From Theristus sp. LFF4_11 (Eukaryota > Nematoda > Chromadorea > Monhysterida > Xyalidae), in contig JASANC010001476.1 of assembly GCA_030248135.1 (NCBI GenBank), forward strand, positions 18,956 through 82,955: a DNA stretch of 64,000 nucleotides. Reading direction: 5' to 3'. A program made the position numbers and the translations under genes. This document shows positions 12,838-25,259 of the stretch, in pieces (position 1 is the first letter of the stretch; every line of letters starts with the position of its first letter). The notes below the pieces were generated by a model that searched no databases, had not been told where the DNA came from, and saw only the letters and a program-made list of their open reading frames with translations.

Positions 12838-13644
12838 TACAGTCGAACTCCATAAAATGTGGAATCAGCTGATTGGTCGGCCGAGGGGAGGCTGCTCACA
12901 CTCCGCACCCTTCTTTTTCGTGGATCTGGATTCTATTGAAACGTGTTTCTTGTGAATGAATGTGAATTTCCAGCACCCTTTTCATGCTAAAAATAAATTC
13001 AAAGGAGAACTGCGAAATTCAGATTTTTTTTATTCAACAGCTCAAAACGCATTTTTTATTGACGACGACGACGACGTCGTCGCTTAATTTTTGCGTGTGA
13101 ACTGAAAGACAAAAGCCTGAAATGAGTGCGCTGTGTAGCCAGCTGAAGGGGGTTTCATTCCTAGCTGACCGATCGACATGCGTCCGCAATTAAAAAAATG
13201 CATTCCGACTTCGCGGACGACGACGACACGACGACGACTTTGCTTTCATCTTTTGTTTTCACCGTTTTCAAGTTGTTTTTGGTAAACTGCTGTGTTCATT
13301 TACTTGGTGCACGCAGCAAACCATGCACATTGCACAGCGCACTCCGCACTCCTTTCAGGCTTTTGTCTTTCAGTTCACACGCAAAAATTAAGCGACGACG
13401 TCGTCGTAGTCATCAAACAAAAAATACATTTTGAGCTGTTGATTTGAAAAAAAATCTGAATTTTGCAGTCTCTAACATTTTCAGTTTATTTTTAGCGTGA
13501 AAAGGGTGTTGGAAATTTACACTCATTCAAAAGAAACACGTTTCAATAGAATCCAGATCCACGAAAAAGAAGGGTGCGGAGTGTGTTCAGCCTCCCCTCG
13601 GCCGACCAATCAGCTGATTCCACATTTTATTGAGTTCGACTGTA
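12838..13644. mobile_element. Foldback element family 3, long form
   Basis: Inverted arms of well over 100 bp begin TACAGTCGAACTC and end GAGTTCGACTGTA, including CAGCTGATTGGTCGGCCGAGG and the block around CTCCGCACCCTTC. GACGACGACGTCGTC clusters lie inside both arms. The related copy at 41520-42150 has an empty site showing TA duplication. No coding capacity. Confidence 0.9.
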
Positions 13645-13745
13645 TTTATTGATGCTCGCTTAAAGTTGAAGCAAAATGGCATCTGCGTTATTTTCGGAAG
13701 GTGAATATTTTGTCGTCGTTTTTTGCTCGAAATTCTTTTAAATTT

Positions 13746-16700
13746 TTAAGAGACCGTCCGCAAACCGGTGGAACATTTTTGCCCCTAGCCGAAAATAGAT
13801 TTCGCTCAAATTTGGTATGGAGGTACCCTTAGGTCCAACTAAGAAAAAACCGGCCCGCTTTTGGAATGAGACCCTTGTGGTGTGGTGCTACAGGTCTCCA
13901 AAGTAGGGTATGTCGTCGAAAAACGTCATTTTTGGCGTTTTGACAAACAACGTCTTTTAACGCAACACAGAAGCGTTATCGAACATTGATGCTAATATGA
14001 AAAATGTAGTATTTTGCAAGGGCTTTCATGTGCTTATTTAGTTTTTTAAAAAACACAAACCCTAATTTTGGTACAAACAAAATGCGTAAAAAAGTTGATG
14101 TCCAAAAATTTCAAAAATTTCGGTTTTTAGCCTTTTATGCCCCAGCGTTCAGTTGGCCCCAAAATTTCTCTTCGCTATCTTTTTTGCAATAAAAAACTGG
14201 TCTAGAAAACATTTTAACAAGTTGCAAACCGTTCCCTCTTTTGAGGTTTTTTTTTCGTTGCAAGGTTGGTTGAGAAATTTATGTTTTTGCTAGTGTAAGC
14301 TTTTATTGCTTTATTAAGTCTACTTAAAAAACGTTTTAACCATTGTGATCTGTACCAAATGTATGTAATTTTGAACGCTATTTCACGTGGTTTAATTTGT
14401 TTTAAAAAATACTAAACTATATGTTCGGTGCAAACTCAAAGTTGCTTCAAATCCCAGACCTTTTGGTGTACTATGAAGAAGTTCATGGTTTCTGCGTCAC
14501 AACGTTTTAACTTATCGGGTTTTTCTTTACATCATCATTTTCTCCGTAAAAAAGTGGTTTAGAAAACATTTCAACAAGATTCAAACCGCTCCCTCTTTTG
14601 AGTTTTTTTTCGTTAAATTTTTGTTTGAGAAATTTTTAATTTTGCTAGTATAAGCTTTTATGGCTTTATTAAGTCCACTTAAAAACCGTTTTGACCAATG
14701 TGATCTGTATCAAATATATGTAATTTTGAACGCTCTTTCACGTGGTTTAGTTTGTTTTAAAAAATACTAAACTATATGTTTGGTGCAAACACAAAATTGC
14801 TTCAAATCCCAGACCTTTTGGTGTACCGTAAAGAAGTTCATGGGTTCTGCAGTCACAACGCTTTAACTTATAGAGTTTGTCTTTACACCATCATTTTCTC
14901 CGTAAAAAACTGGTTTAGAAAACATTTCAACAAGATTCAAACCGCTCCCTCTTTTGAGGTTTTTTCGTTACATTGTTGGTTGAGAAATTTTTAATTTTGC
15001 TAGTACCGTATTACCCCCATTAAACCCCCCCCCACCATTAATCCCCCCCCCCCCACCAATAAACCCCCACCCCCCGACCAGTTTCCGAATAATCCCCCCC
15101 CCACAAATAATCCCCCATGGGGGGTTATTGGAGACCTGTTTGAAACACATACCCAGCGAATTCCGTGGCTGGTTGCAGTGAAAATGATGAAATTGTGCTA
15201 CCAAAGGCCCCAAATGGGTGAGTTAATAGTAATTTCATTACAAAAGGCTGTTATAAAAGGAAATTTCTATGTAGAGTAGAAGTTTCTGCGACTTTCTTGC
15301 CTGCCCTGCAATGTATTTTTGCCATTTTTCAACAAACCCCCACCCCTAGAATTTTTTTGTAAATAAACCCCCCCCCCCACCAATAATCCCCCCCCCCCAC
15401 CAATAAACCCCCACCCTTAAAAGTCGCTGACGTATTAATCCCCCATGGGGGTTTATTGGGGGTAATACGGTATAAGCTTTTATTGCTTTATTAAGTCCAC
15501 TTAAAAACCGTTTTGACCAATGTGATCTGTACCAAATATATGTAATTTTGAACGCTCTTTTACGTGGTTTAGTTTGTTTTAAAAATATTAAACTATATGT
15601 TTGGTGCAAACTCAAAATTGCTTCAAATTCCAGACCTTTTGGTGTGCTATGAAGAAGTTCATGGTTTCTGCGTCACAACGTTTTAACTTATCGGGTTTTT
15701 CTTTACACCACCAATTTCGCCGTACAAAACTGGTATAGAATCATTGTTTATAGTCAAATATCTGTGATCTGTACCAAATATATGTAATTTTGAACGCTCT
15801 TTCACGTGGTTTAGTTTGTTGTACAAAATATTAAATTATATGTTTGGTGCAAACTTAAAATTTCTTCAAATGTCAGAGCTCTTGGTGTACTACGAAGAAG
15901 TTTAAGATTTCTGCAGTCGCAACGCTTTAACTTATAGAGTTTTTCTTTACACTCTCATTTTTACCGTAAAAACTGGTCTAGAAAACATTTTAACAATATG
16001 CAAACCGTTTTTTCTTTGGAAGTTTGTTTCGTTACAATGTTGGTTCAGAAATTTTTAATTTTGCCAGTATGAGCTTTTATTGCTTTATTAAGTCCACTTA
16101 AAAAAACGTTTTGACCAATGTGATCTGTACCAAATATATGTAATTTTGAACGCTCTTTCACGTGGTTTAGTTTGTTTTAAAAATATTAAACTATATATTC
16201 GGTGCAAACTCAAAATTGCTTCAAATCCCAGACCTTTTGGTGTACTATGAAGAAGTTCATGGTTTCTGCGTCACAACGTTTTAACTTATCGGGTTTTTCT
16301 TTACACCACCATTTTCGCAGTACAAAACTGGAATATAAACACTGTTTATAGTCAAAAATGAGACATCCGCTGTTTGCATTGCTAATGAGAAAACTCTACT
16401 TCCCCCCCCCCCCTTTTGGCCATCATAACCTTAAAAACTACCATAAAATGTGATCAAATAATATTTTCTAACATTAAATTGCGTACCAAATACGGTCAAT
16501 TTAGAACGTTTTTTACGTGGTTGAATAAGTTTAAGAAATATAAATTTTGTGTTCGATACAAACAAAAAATTCTTTCAAATCGCAGGTTTTGTTGTACGAT
16601 GAATTAGTTTATGGTCTCTGCAGTCACAACATGTACATTTCCCCTTTTTGTACAAAACTAGTCTAAAAACACTGTTGGTAGCCAAAAATGAAAATCGGTT

Positions 16701-18348
16701 GTATAAGTTATTTTGAAACTTCAATTGTATGTTCGGTGCAAACAAAAAAGTCTTAAAATGAATTCAATATTTATCTGTGACGTCTCTAAACAAAGAGCAA
16801 ATGTTCCAGAAAAGGAAATAATCGTTATCAGCAACACTAGAAATAATGGTGTCAAAAACAAAGCGGTAATTTACATGTTGTGACTGCAGAGACCATAAAC
16901 TATTTCATCGTACAACAAAACCTGCGATTTGAAAGAATTTTTTGTTTGTACCAAACATAAAATTTATATATTTTAAACTTATTCAACCATGTAAAAAATC
17001 GTTCTAAATTTACCGTATTTGGTACGCAATTCAATGTTAGAAAATAGTATTTGATCACATTTTATGGTAGTTTTTAAGGTTATGATAGCCAAAAAAGGGG
17101 GAAGTAGAGTTTTCTCATTAGCAATGCGAACAGCGGATGTCTCATTTTTGACTATAAACAGTGATTCTATACCAGTTTTGTACGGCGAAATTGGTGGTGT
17201 AAAGAAAAACCCGATAAGTTAAAACGTTGTGACGCAGAAACCATGAACTTCTTCATAGCACACCAAAAGGTCTGGAATTTGAAGCAATTTTGAGTTTGCA
17301 CCAAACATATAGTTTAATATTTTTAAAACAAACTAAACCACGTAAAAGAGCGTTCAAAATTACATATATTTGGTACAGATCACATTGGTCAAAACGGTTT
17401 TTAAGTGGACTTAATAAAGCAATAAAAGCTTATACTAGCAAAATTAAAAATTTCTCAAACAACAGTGTAACGAAAAAAAACCTCAAAAGAGGGAGCGGTT
17501 TGAATCTTGTTGAAATGTTTTCTAAACCACTTTTTACGGATAAAATGATGGTGTAAAGAAAAACTCTATAAGTTAAAGCGTTGTGACTGTAGAACCCATG
17601 AACTTCTTTACGGTACACCAAAAGGTCTGGTATTTGAAACAATTTTGTGTTTGCACCGAACATATAGTTTAGTATTTTTTAAAACAAATTAAACCACGTG
17701 AAATAGCGTTAAAAATTACATACATTTGGTACAGATCACAATGGTTAAAACGTTTTTTAAGTAGACTTAATAAAGCAACAAAAGCTTACACTAGCAAAAA
17801 CATAAATTTCTCAACCAACCTTGCAACGAAAAAAAAAACTCAAAAGAGGGAACGTTTTGCAACTTGTTAAAATGTTTTCTAGACCAGTTTTTTATTGCAA
17901 AAAAGATAGCGAAGAGAAATTTTGGGGCCAACTGAACGCTGGGGCATAAAAGGCTAAAAACCGAAATTTTTGAAATTTTTGGACATCAACTTTTTTACGC
18001 ATTTTGTTTGTACCAAAATTAGGGTTTGTGTTTTTTAAAAAACTAAATAAGCACATGAAAGCCCTTGCAAAATACTACATTTTTCATATTAGCATCAATG
18101 TTCGATAACGCTTCTGTGTTGCGTTAAAAGACGTTGTTTGTCAAAACGCCAAAAATGACGTTTTTCGACGACATACCCTACTTTGGAGACCTGTAGCACC
18201 ACACCACAAGGGTCTCATTCCAAAAGCGGGCCGGTCTTTTCTTAGTTGGACCTAAGGGTACCTCCATACCAAATTTGAGCGAAATCTATTTTCGGCTAGG
18301 GGCAGAGTATTACCAAAATGTTCCTCCTAATTCCGGACGGTCTCTTAA
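13746..18348. mobile_element. Giant foldback element flanked by TTAA
   Basis: The two outer ends are inverted copies: TTAAGAGACCGTCCG at 13746-13760 and CGGACGGTCTCTTAA at 18334-18348. The arms pair over more than 1.4 kb around a loop of about 230 bp (16640-16870). The left arm is longer because it holds extra tandem copies of a block of a few hundred bp (units with 'cacgtggtttagtttgttttaaaa') and a later family-1 MITE insertion. TTAA at both ends suggests piggyBac-type insertion; this is inference. No transposase-like frame is present. Confidence 0.88.
15004..15472 (+). mobile_element. MITE family 1 nested in the giant foldback
   Basis: It interrupts the sequence gctagTAtaagctttt, which is intact in paralogous blocks at about 14644 and 16068 (gccagtatgagc). 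With the element present, TA appears at both ends. This empty site proves the element boundaries and the TA duplication. Confidence 0.95.
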
Positions 18349-19192
18349 ATTTCAGACTTTACCTATTGCACGCCTAAAAATTGACCGAATCGAATGCCAT
18401 GACCGCTTGATCGCTTGGAATGAAAAATAACTGTTTTATAAATAATTTTTTACTTGTCGAATCTCTGGTAACAATAAAGGCCGCGTTTTGGCATGCTTGT
18501 TGTGGTTTCAATGCGCAGCAGCTGTTGCTTATGCTCAGAAACAATTTGCTCTAGAAACCCGCCCCCAAAATCTTTGTCAACCGCTCCAGCGGCTTTTTGA
18601 AAACAGCCACAGTGACTGATAAAAACCGTAATTTGCTTCTGCCATTTGAAATAGTGTTGAGTTTTTGGAAAACTAATGTCTTCGTTTTGCACAAATCAAA
18701 AAACTTTTGAAACAAGTTTGAACCCCAAAAATCACTATTTTTACAAAACAGTTTTCATAAAAAAACTGCCGGCGATCTGATTGGCAGTAAGTGCGTTCTT
18801 ACGGTAGTAGGTATGCGATAGGGAGTTTTTTTCAATTTCATTGCATCATTGAAATTTTGTACACCTACCTAAAACATCCGTTTGTCGTAAAAAAACACGT
18901 GCATGTTTTGTCGCTGGTTTGCCAATGGTGCGTCTGGTCTTTCTTTCTTTAAAGAGTAGCATGTTCTATTGTGATAGCGGCAAATGTTACAGTCAAACAA
19001 AACACGTCTTGACAGTGACACACAAACATTCTGTCTTGCCACAATCTTACAGATGCTTCGATGTTCCATCATTAACTTTGAGTTCCCTGTGTACGTCGCG
19101 AGACAGGAATTGGCAGGAAAAACCCATCACAAGCCAAGTTTTTACAATTTGACCGTAAATCACGCAGTCCATGACACACGTGGTGCTGCAAT
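18349..19192. other. Stretch with one unassigned open frame
   Basis: An 80-codon frame on the - strand (18692-18450) has fairly protein-like composition but no recognised family, no clear splice partners and no start context. I do not call it a gene. The remainder shows no features. Confidence 0.35.
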
Positions 19193-19385
19193 GTCATACC
19201 CTCGTGGCCTGGTGGTGGTGCGTTGGACTCTTGTCTGTGCGGTTCGGGGGCTCAAGCCCCACCGAGGAATTTATAGGCACTTAATGACAGAGAAACCTGA
19301 TCGGCGCCCCATTCGACGGCGTTCTGTACGCTTCTCTGGGTTAGCCCTGGCTAAAAACATCGCCTAAAACCCCAACAAAACAAAA
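19193..19385 (+). repeat. Candidate tRNA-derived SINE
   Basis: The left end reads like a tRNA: CCTCG..TGGCCTGGTGG resembles a Pol III A box, GGTTCGGGGGCTC resembles a B box, and a GGGGCT/AGCCCC T-arm hairpin is followed by CGAGG, which could pair with CCTCG. A body of about 100 bp follows and ends in CAAAACAAAACAAGG, a simple tail typical of SINEs. A second 5' fragment is at 24195-24240. A decayed tRNA gene is the alternative. Confidence 0.5.
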
Positions 19386-19532
19386 CAAGGTGCTGTGCAC
19401 TATTCACAGGCAACTTGACAGTGTTGCAGCTGTGGTCGCCGTGTTCGACTGTGTCATAAAAAAACCCTTTTACAGAAAAAAACTCAACCTCGCGTTGTGT
19501 ATCACAAAACTCGCAAAAAAGGACGGCCAAGA

Positions 19533-20111
19533 ATGTCCACAAGTGTCTCAAACCGTCGGAATATCAATAGTTCCGCAGCGATATTGTTCACATGCATTAT
19601 TGTCGCATTAACCTGGCTCCTGATTACGAGTGCAAATGCGGCTCCATATAACACCGGTGAAACATCAGCCGTTGTGCGACGATCGAAACGCGGATGTATG
19701 TTTTAAAAATTTGACGTGAACAATCTTTTTTCTGTTTTATTCACCTTTTGGCACTTTCTTGGAAAATGGAAAATGACACTTGGGACACTCAGCCCCCTTT
19801 TATGGATGTGTCTAATAAATGGGGTGGGGAGGGTAATGGGAGAGATCTCATATACAACACTACGGTTACGGTATTTGCGTCCTGTTAAACTATTTTTTAG
19901 AGAAGCGGACCAATCATCCTGTGCACTGGCTTCTGCGCTCTATTCTACCAGTGTTTTTTTTTTGATTTTTGAAAAAAAGTTATTTCCAGTTGGTTGTCCG
20001 TACAATCCGACCAACTGCAACGTGCACTGCAAACGTATCGGCAAATCTGGCGGTTTCTGTAAGACGACGAGAGAAGTGTGCACCAAATGCACCTGCGCGT
20101 GTTATATTTAG
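19533..20111 (+). CDS. Defensin-like antimicrobial peptide precursor (GFGCP type)
   Basis: Two exons, 19533-19695 and 19990-20111, join in phase 1 to a 94-residue secreted precursor. Residues about 14-36 form a signal peptide (cleavage likely after SANA). A short propeptide ends in the furin-like site RRSKR. The mature peptide then begins GFGCP at residue 54, as in invertebrate defensins. Its spacing C57, C64, C68, C78 with CxxxC and GGFC, then C85, C88, C90, C92, fits a cysteine-stabilised alpha-beta fold with four disulphides. The splice creates the F of GFGCP. The expected role is bacterial membrane or cell-wall attack after secretion; the target is unknown. The N-terminal extension before the hydrophobic core is unusually long (about 15 residues), so a later start cannot be excluded, but no other ATG is visible. 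Confidence 0.88.
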
Positions 20112-20174
20112 GCATCAAAAATGAAAATGGCCTCAAATGGGAACAGTGTTTTGATTTGGGAACATTGTGTTATA

Positions 20175-20440
20175 TACCGTAAAGTCTTGCATATAAGGTC
20201 TCCTTATATAAATTTGAAAATCAAAAATTTCTAAAAAAAGTGGAATTTCGTGTGACAGCCTTATACGTAGGAGGAGGTCTTATGGAACGAACATTAGGAA
20301 TTCCGGGCCTTATAAACGGGGTAGGTTTTCGACCATGTCAAAATTTTGAGTTTTTTGGTTTCCCGCCGTGTGACACTCCGCCCATTTTTGGGTGGGGGTC
20401 TTATAAGTAGGAGGAACCTTATATGCAAGAATTTACGGTA
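20175..20440 (+). mobile_element. MITE family 2, full copy
   Basis: Best-preserved copy: TACCGTAAAGTCTTGCATA at the left and TATGCAAGAATTTACGGTA at the right, with internal CTTATA/TATAAG direct and inverted blocks. It lies just downstream of the defensin gene. No coding capacity. Confidence 0.88.
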
Positions 20441-20799
20441 TGCTTAAAAACGCAAATTCTCCGGTTTGGTTCTTGTCGGACAAGAAAACCATTGTACATG
20501 TAGATTTCTTTAAACGTGTCGGACTGAAAGGTGACAGACAGATGCAGATGTTCGTGCAGATATTAAAAACAAATAAAATGGCTGCGCGGGAAAACTGAAG
20601 TTACTATTTTTTGATGCATTTGTTTCGTTTTTTGAGGAATTTTCTGCATGGATTTCTGCATGTGTGGTTCGATTACTGCATCTACAGCTGCACATGCGTG
20701 TTGTTTTGATAGTGTTTGTCACTAATTACACATTTCTTCAAAACGTTTGTCATTTCTTCACACCAAAGAAGTTGCATAAAAGTATTTGAACCATATAAA

Positions 20800-21276
20800 T
20801 ACCGTATTACCCCCAATAAACCCCCATGGGGGATTAATACGTCAGCGACTTTTAGGGGTGGGGGTTTATTGGTGGGGGGGGGGGGGGATTATTGGTGGGG
20901 GGGGGGGTTTATTATACAAAAATTTCTAGGGGTGGGGTTTTGTTGAAAAATGGCAAAAATACCTTGCATGGCAGGCAAGAAAGTTGCAGAAACTTCTACT
21001 TTTCACAGAGATTTTCTTTTGTAACAGCCTTTTGTAATGAAATTACCATTAACTCATCCATTTGGGGCCTTTGGTAGCACAATTTCACCAATGTCACTGC
21101 ATTCAGCCACTGAATTCGCTGGGTATGTGTTTCAAACAGGTTTCCAATTAACCCCCATGGGGGATTATTTGTGGGGGGGGGGGATTATTTGGAAACTGGT
21201 CGGGGGGTGGGGGTTTATTGGTGGGGGGGGGGGGATTAATGGTGGGGGGGGGGGGTTTAATGGGGGTAATACGGTA
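20800..21276 (-). mobile_element. MITE family 1, inverted copy
   Basis: Perfect TACCGTATTAC / GTAATACGGTA ends, 477 bp, in the opposite orientation to the copy at 4221. The G runs inside reach 13 or more bases. Confidence 0.92.
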
Positions 21277-22086
21277 TTGGTGTTTGGAGTGTGGCGTCAC
21301 AGCAAATACAGACCCATTGTTGAGAAAGTAATGCGACACACTGGCAAAAAACGTTGCCACGTTTCCAATCACATTGAATAAATGGCTATAGTTGTCGTCG
21401 TTTGTTGTTTGCTGTTGCAATTTTGAGAAACATCGCTTTTGCGTCCACTGTATAGTGTATATCCATTGTTGTTGTAACGCCTTCCAATTGCAGTACCGCG
21501 CACGAACATTATCGCCACATTACAATTGTGCATCCATACAATCAGCAATCGATTGTGTGTCAACTTTGCCACTGGTATAACTGCTGGTAATTGTGCCTGC
21601 ATGCATGCAACTTTGCCACAAACAATGCACGTTATAAGATGCAGCCGCCACTTTGCCACTACAAGGTGTTTGTTGCTTTCACGCAATTCTGCTATTTCTG
21701 ACAGCCGCATTAAAGAACACTGAAATAAACGGTTTTGTATTTGTTTTCATTCGATTTACTTGTAGTCAGATGTTGTCATGTCGGCCGCTGTCTTGTCCCA
21801 CAGACCCCTTGTCCCGCATGACCCGTCCCGGAAATATTTCTGGCTGCCCCGTCCCGCACTGTCCCGTCCCACAACCGAAAAAGCTGTCCCGCGCTCATCC
21901 CTACTCTACACGCTGAAAAATGTCCATATCCGCCGACGTGTCCGGAGCCGTGTCCGTGCACGCTGCCGTGCGTTCTCACTCATCGGTGACTGTTGTGACT
22001 GTTTATTCCAATCTAGGCCGTCATTCGTAACGCCGCAATCACACGGGACGTCATTATTCAATTCCACAAACTCCACTCACAAGAAG
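21277..22086. other. Upstream region of the FkbM gene, no separate gene seen
   Basis: It holds a patch rich in GTCCCG/CCCGTCCC (21788-21900). An open frame from 21778 runs in frame into the methyltransferase start, so an upstream start is possible, but the encoded R/P/S-rich stretch would bury the membrane anchor and is less likely. Confidence 0.45.
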
Positions 22087-24875
22087 ATGACGAAATTAAT
22101 AAGGTTTACATTGTGCGCCACATTGAGCGGTCTTTGGCTCGCTTGGTTGATATTGTACACGACTAAATTCAGCCGTTTGCTTTTTGGTCAGAAAAATGTG
22201 TCTATGAGTGAGTTAAGAAGGTTCCGATCGGCACAGAAACGAAAAACGGATTCTGAACAACATGGACAATTTAAAAAGGTCAACAATAAAGACTGATTGT
22301 TTTATTAATTCAGTTTGTTGATTGCATTGTCCACGATAAAAGTTTGTGCTCAAGTTTTGTATTCAAGTGGTTCAGGACGGTCACACCATTGATGAGGCCA
22401 CCTCTCTCCTGCGTATGATGTTGGCTAGGCCGAAGTGCAGAGAACCATTCTACAACTTGGTTGATTTGACCTTTGGGAGTAGTGCATTTACCATGCTGTC
22501 ATTTTGGGATTGACAGAAGTACAGGGTGTGTATGGGTTTAAACTCACACAAGAAGGTGCAATGTCAATTGCAAGATTTGCCCACAAAGAACAACCAAAAA
22601 CGGCATTCATGAAGGTTGAAGCGCGCGCGTAACTCGCTCCACATTCATGAAGCAAAAACGGCTCTGCTTCAGCGCGCTTCCCATTTTAGAGCACGTGCAC
22701 ATTCGTGGACACGCGCGCTGAAGGGCGCTGCTGCGCTCCAGCATGAATGATAAAGTGACGCGCTGCTGTGCGTCAGCATGAATGATGATATGACGTGCTG
22801 TGAAACGAGCGTTTTTACGTCAGACTATCAAATGACGCAGCGGCTGATGCTGCTTCACTTTATCATTCATGTTGAAGTTGATGCCTGCGTTTCAGCGCGC
22901 GGGTGCGTAAATGGGCCTTAGCATCTGGGACGTCGTTGCAATGCCAGTTTGGTGGGTTTTTTAAGACTCGCTTTTTGAGTCGACCGACACCACACGTATT
23001 AGAAACAATCCAAAAAAAGAGCCAAAAAAGCCAAAAAATCGCAAATATTGGGTTACTGGAGCAAAATTTCGCAACGGTACCCACTTTTTCGGATTCAGCG
23101 CAAAAAGTTGCCCTGATACCAGTTTTTGGTTTTTGTCTCCGTTGCTCCACATTTTGTCGACATATTATACTAGGAAATACCCTTTATGTATGTTATACAA
23201 TTTAACAGCATTTTTTGTATAACATTGCTAACATAAAAAATATGCGCAAGCACAAGCGAAATCGACTGGTTTTTGAATTTTGTTAATAGCTTAACGCACA
23301 GGCGAGTTAGAGCCATTTTTCTAAAGGTCCCCCCAAAAAAAACGGTTTTTCTGTTTTTTGAAGCATAAAATTGGGTCAAATTAAAAAATAAATATGATTT
23401 TCGAACTCAGCGCATCGATACGGTTCGATTGGTGCTAATTTCGTCAAAATCTGAGAATTTTTCAAAAACTGTGCCTAAGGGGGGTCGGTATTCTGAAAAA
23501 GCCGATCTTAAATAATTTCAAAAAAAACCTTTAGGTTTCAAGAATCACGAATCCGCAGTACCTGAAATCGATTGAATGGATACAAGAACATGTGCATCAC
23601 CCACCGAAGCCACCAACAAGACCGGTTTTAGTGGACCCAAACAGAAATGATTATTCACAATTCAACCAAACCAGCATTTTGCTTGAGAGGCATCTGAATT
23701 TTATGACCAATGGACGTTTTCTGGAGGTGAGCTGAAGAAATTTATACCGTTATTAAGTGCATGTTTGCACGGAGGGTACAATGTGCGAGCTGCATAAAAT
23801 ACAGTGAATTAAACTAAACAAGCAAATTACAATGGTTTATGCAGGTGGGGGCGTTTGATGGTGAATCAATCTCGAATTCGTTGGCCCTTGAGCTTTATTA
23901 CAACTGGACTGGAGTGCTCATCGAACCGCAGAACTCGTCATTTGCCATACTAAAGCAAAAGAAACGCAACGCGTACATTCTGCATGCGTGCTTGAGCAAT
24001 GTTACCGCCCCAAAAACACTGGATCTGTATGTGAATGTTCCGTTTATGTTTTGCATTTTGTACGCGCACTTTTTAGCCAGATAAATGCCAGCTATAATTA
24101 ATGTGCAACGTAGATAGCGATGGATGAGCTCCACCGGAGCTTGATCGAGTTCCAATCCTGTGTATTTCATAGGCTGGGTCGAGCGCGCGCGCTAATTTGT
24201 CACCCTCGTGGCCTGGTGGTAGTGCGTTAGACTGCAGAGTGGTCCAAAAGTAGTGCGTGCAACTTTGAATCGCTCTAAACTCGCCAACGGTTGGACCGTT
24301 TAGGACCGCTGAAAATTTTAGTCGCTTACTAAGGAAGCACAAACTTAGATTTCCTCCAATTTTTGGCTCAAACGAAAAAAATATTGCCCGTATGCGGAAG
24401 CAAAGTTCGAAAAGATTTTTTTGCATAAAAACAGCATTTTTTCTGTCTGACATCGGTAATATTCATTGATAACGTCAAAAAAAAGCAAAAAAAATCCAGA
24501 TAACTATTGCTGCTTTCAATTTCCCTTCACACAGATGATCATTTCACTGAGTATACGGTTGACTTTGTGTGCGTTCGCAGGCCGCCGCTTGCAGACGTGA
24601 CGTGCGTGCCGATGAGCGCAGTGTTCGATGCGATCGGCTGGCACGAATACGACCTGGTGACGTTGGACGTCGAGGAGCACGAGCGGCACGTGCTGGCGTC
24701 GTTCGACTGGTCGCGCGCGCATGTGCGTCTCTTTCAGATTGAGTGCAACCCGTGCAAAACGAGCGAACTCGCCATTGAGAAGCTGGAGCGCCTGATGTGC
24801 GGCTACGGGTACGAACACGTGGACACGCTGCTCGCAGACGACGGACCCATTGATTTCATTTTCCGGCCGATTTGA
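22087..24875 (+). CDS. FkbM-type methyltransferase, type II membrane anchored
   Basis: Four exons join in phase to 286 codons: 22087-22278, 23535-23726, 23845-24026 and 24581-24875. Residues about 7-27 are a single hydrophobic anchor after a short positive N-terminus, so the enzyme probably faces the Golgi/ER lumen or outside. The SAM-binding start is the motif FLEVGAFDGESISN, split at an intron, followed by WTGVLIEP. The later FkbM signature appears as DLVTLDVEEHERHVL; the usual Gly after DVE is Glu here. The end (PIDFIFRPI) is close to the usual family end. Metazoan relatives include Star-like and many nematode proteins whose substrates are mostly unknown, so no substrate is proposed. Intron 1 holds a foldback repeat and intron 3 a SINE-like fragment. 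Confidence 0.88.
22600..22925. repeat. Foldback repeat with CATTCATGAA and GCGCGC arms
   Basis: Complementary blocks (gcattcatgaaggttgaagcgcgcgcg at the left, cattcatgttgaagttgatgcc..cagcgcgcgg at the right) with repeated 'agcatgaatgat' inside. It lies in intron 1 of the methyltransferase gene. It is related by its ends to the short hairpins at 29733 and 43862. Confidence 0.65.
24195..24240 (+). repeat. 5' fragment of the tRNA-like SINE
   Basis: CACCCTCGTGGCCTGGTGG and the following 'tagtgcgttagact' match the head of the element at 19193. Truncated; located in methyltransferase intron 3. Confidence 0.55.
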
Positions 24876-25259
24876 CTTGCTTTTTTTGCATGTGATCAGA
24901 TGATATGGTGCGTTTTAGGTCGCGGAACACACTCGTTCTTCGTCGTTGTATTTACTGGCGTTTTTGGCACAAATTCATATGAGTACATACATACTCACAC
25001 ACAAATGTGTTGGATTTCTTAAACAAAATTGCTGGTTTAAAACTTTATTTTTCAGTTTCAAAGTTGTATTAACATGGAGGGAACATGGAAACTGCATAAA
25101 GATAGTTTTTGTGCATGTTTTATGCACATCAGGCGCCGAACATAACTACAGCGCGCGCCCGAACAACCAATCAGCGTTTTCATTCTTTTTAATGTCCCGT
25201 CATTATGCAGTTGCGTAAGTTTTTTCTGCAGCGTGAAATAGCATGAGATGAGTACACAT

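Noticed and set aside
19193..19275. Functional tRNA gene
   Set aside because: The T-arm and anticodon arm do not fold convincingly and the acceptor stem is imperfect; a tail and a second fragment fit a SINE better.
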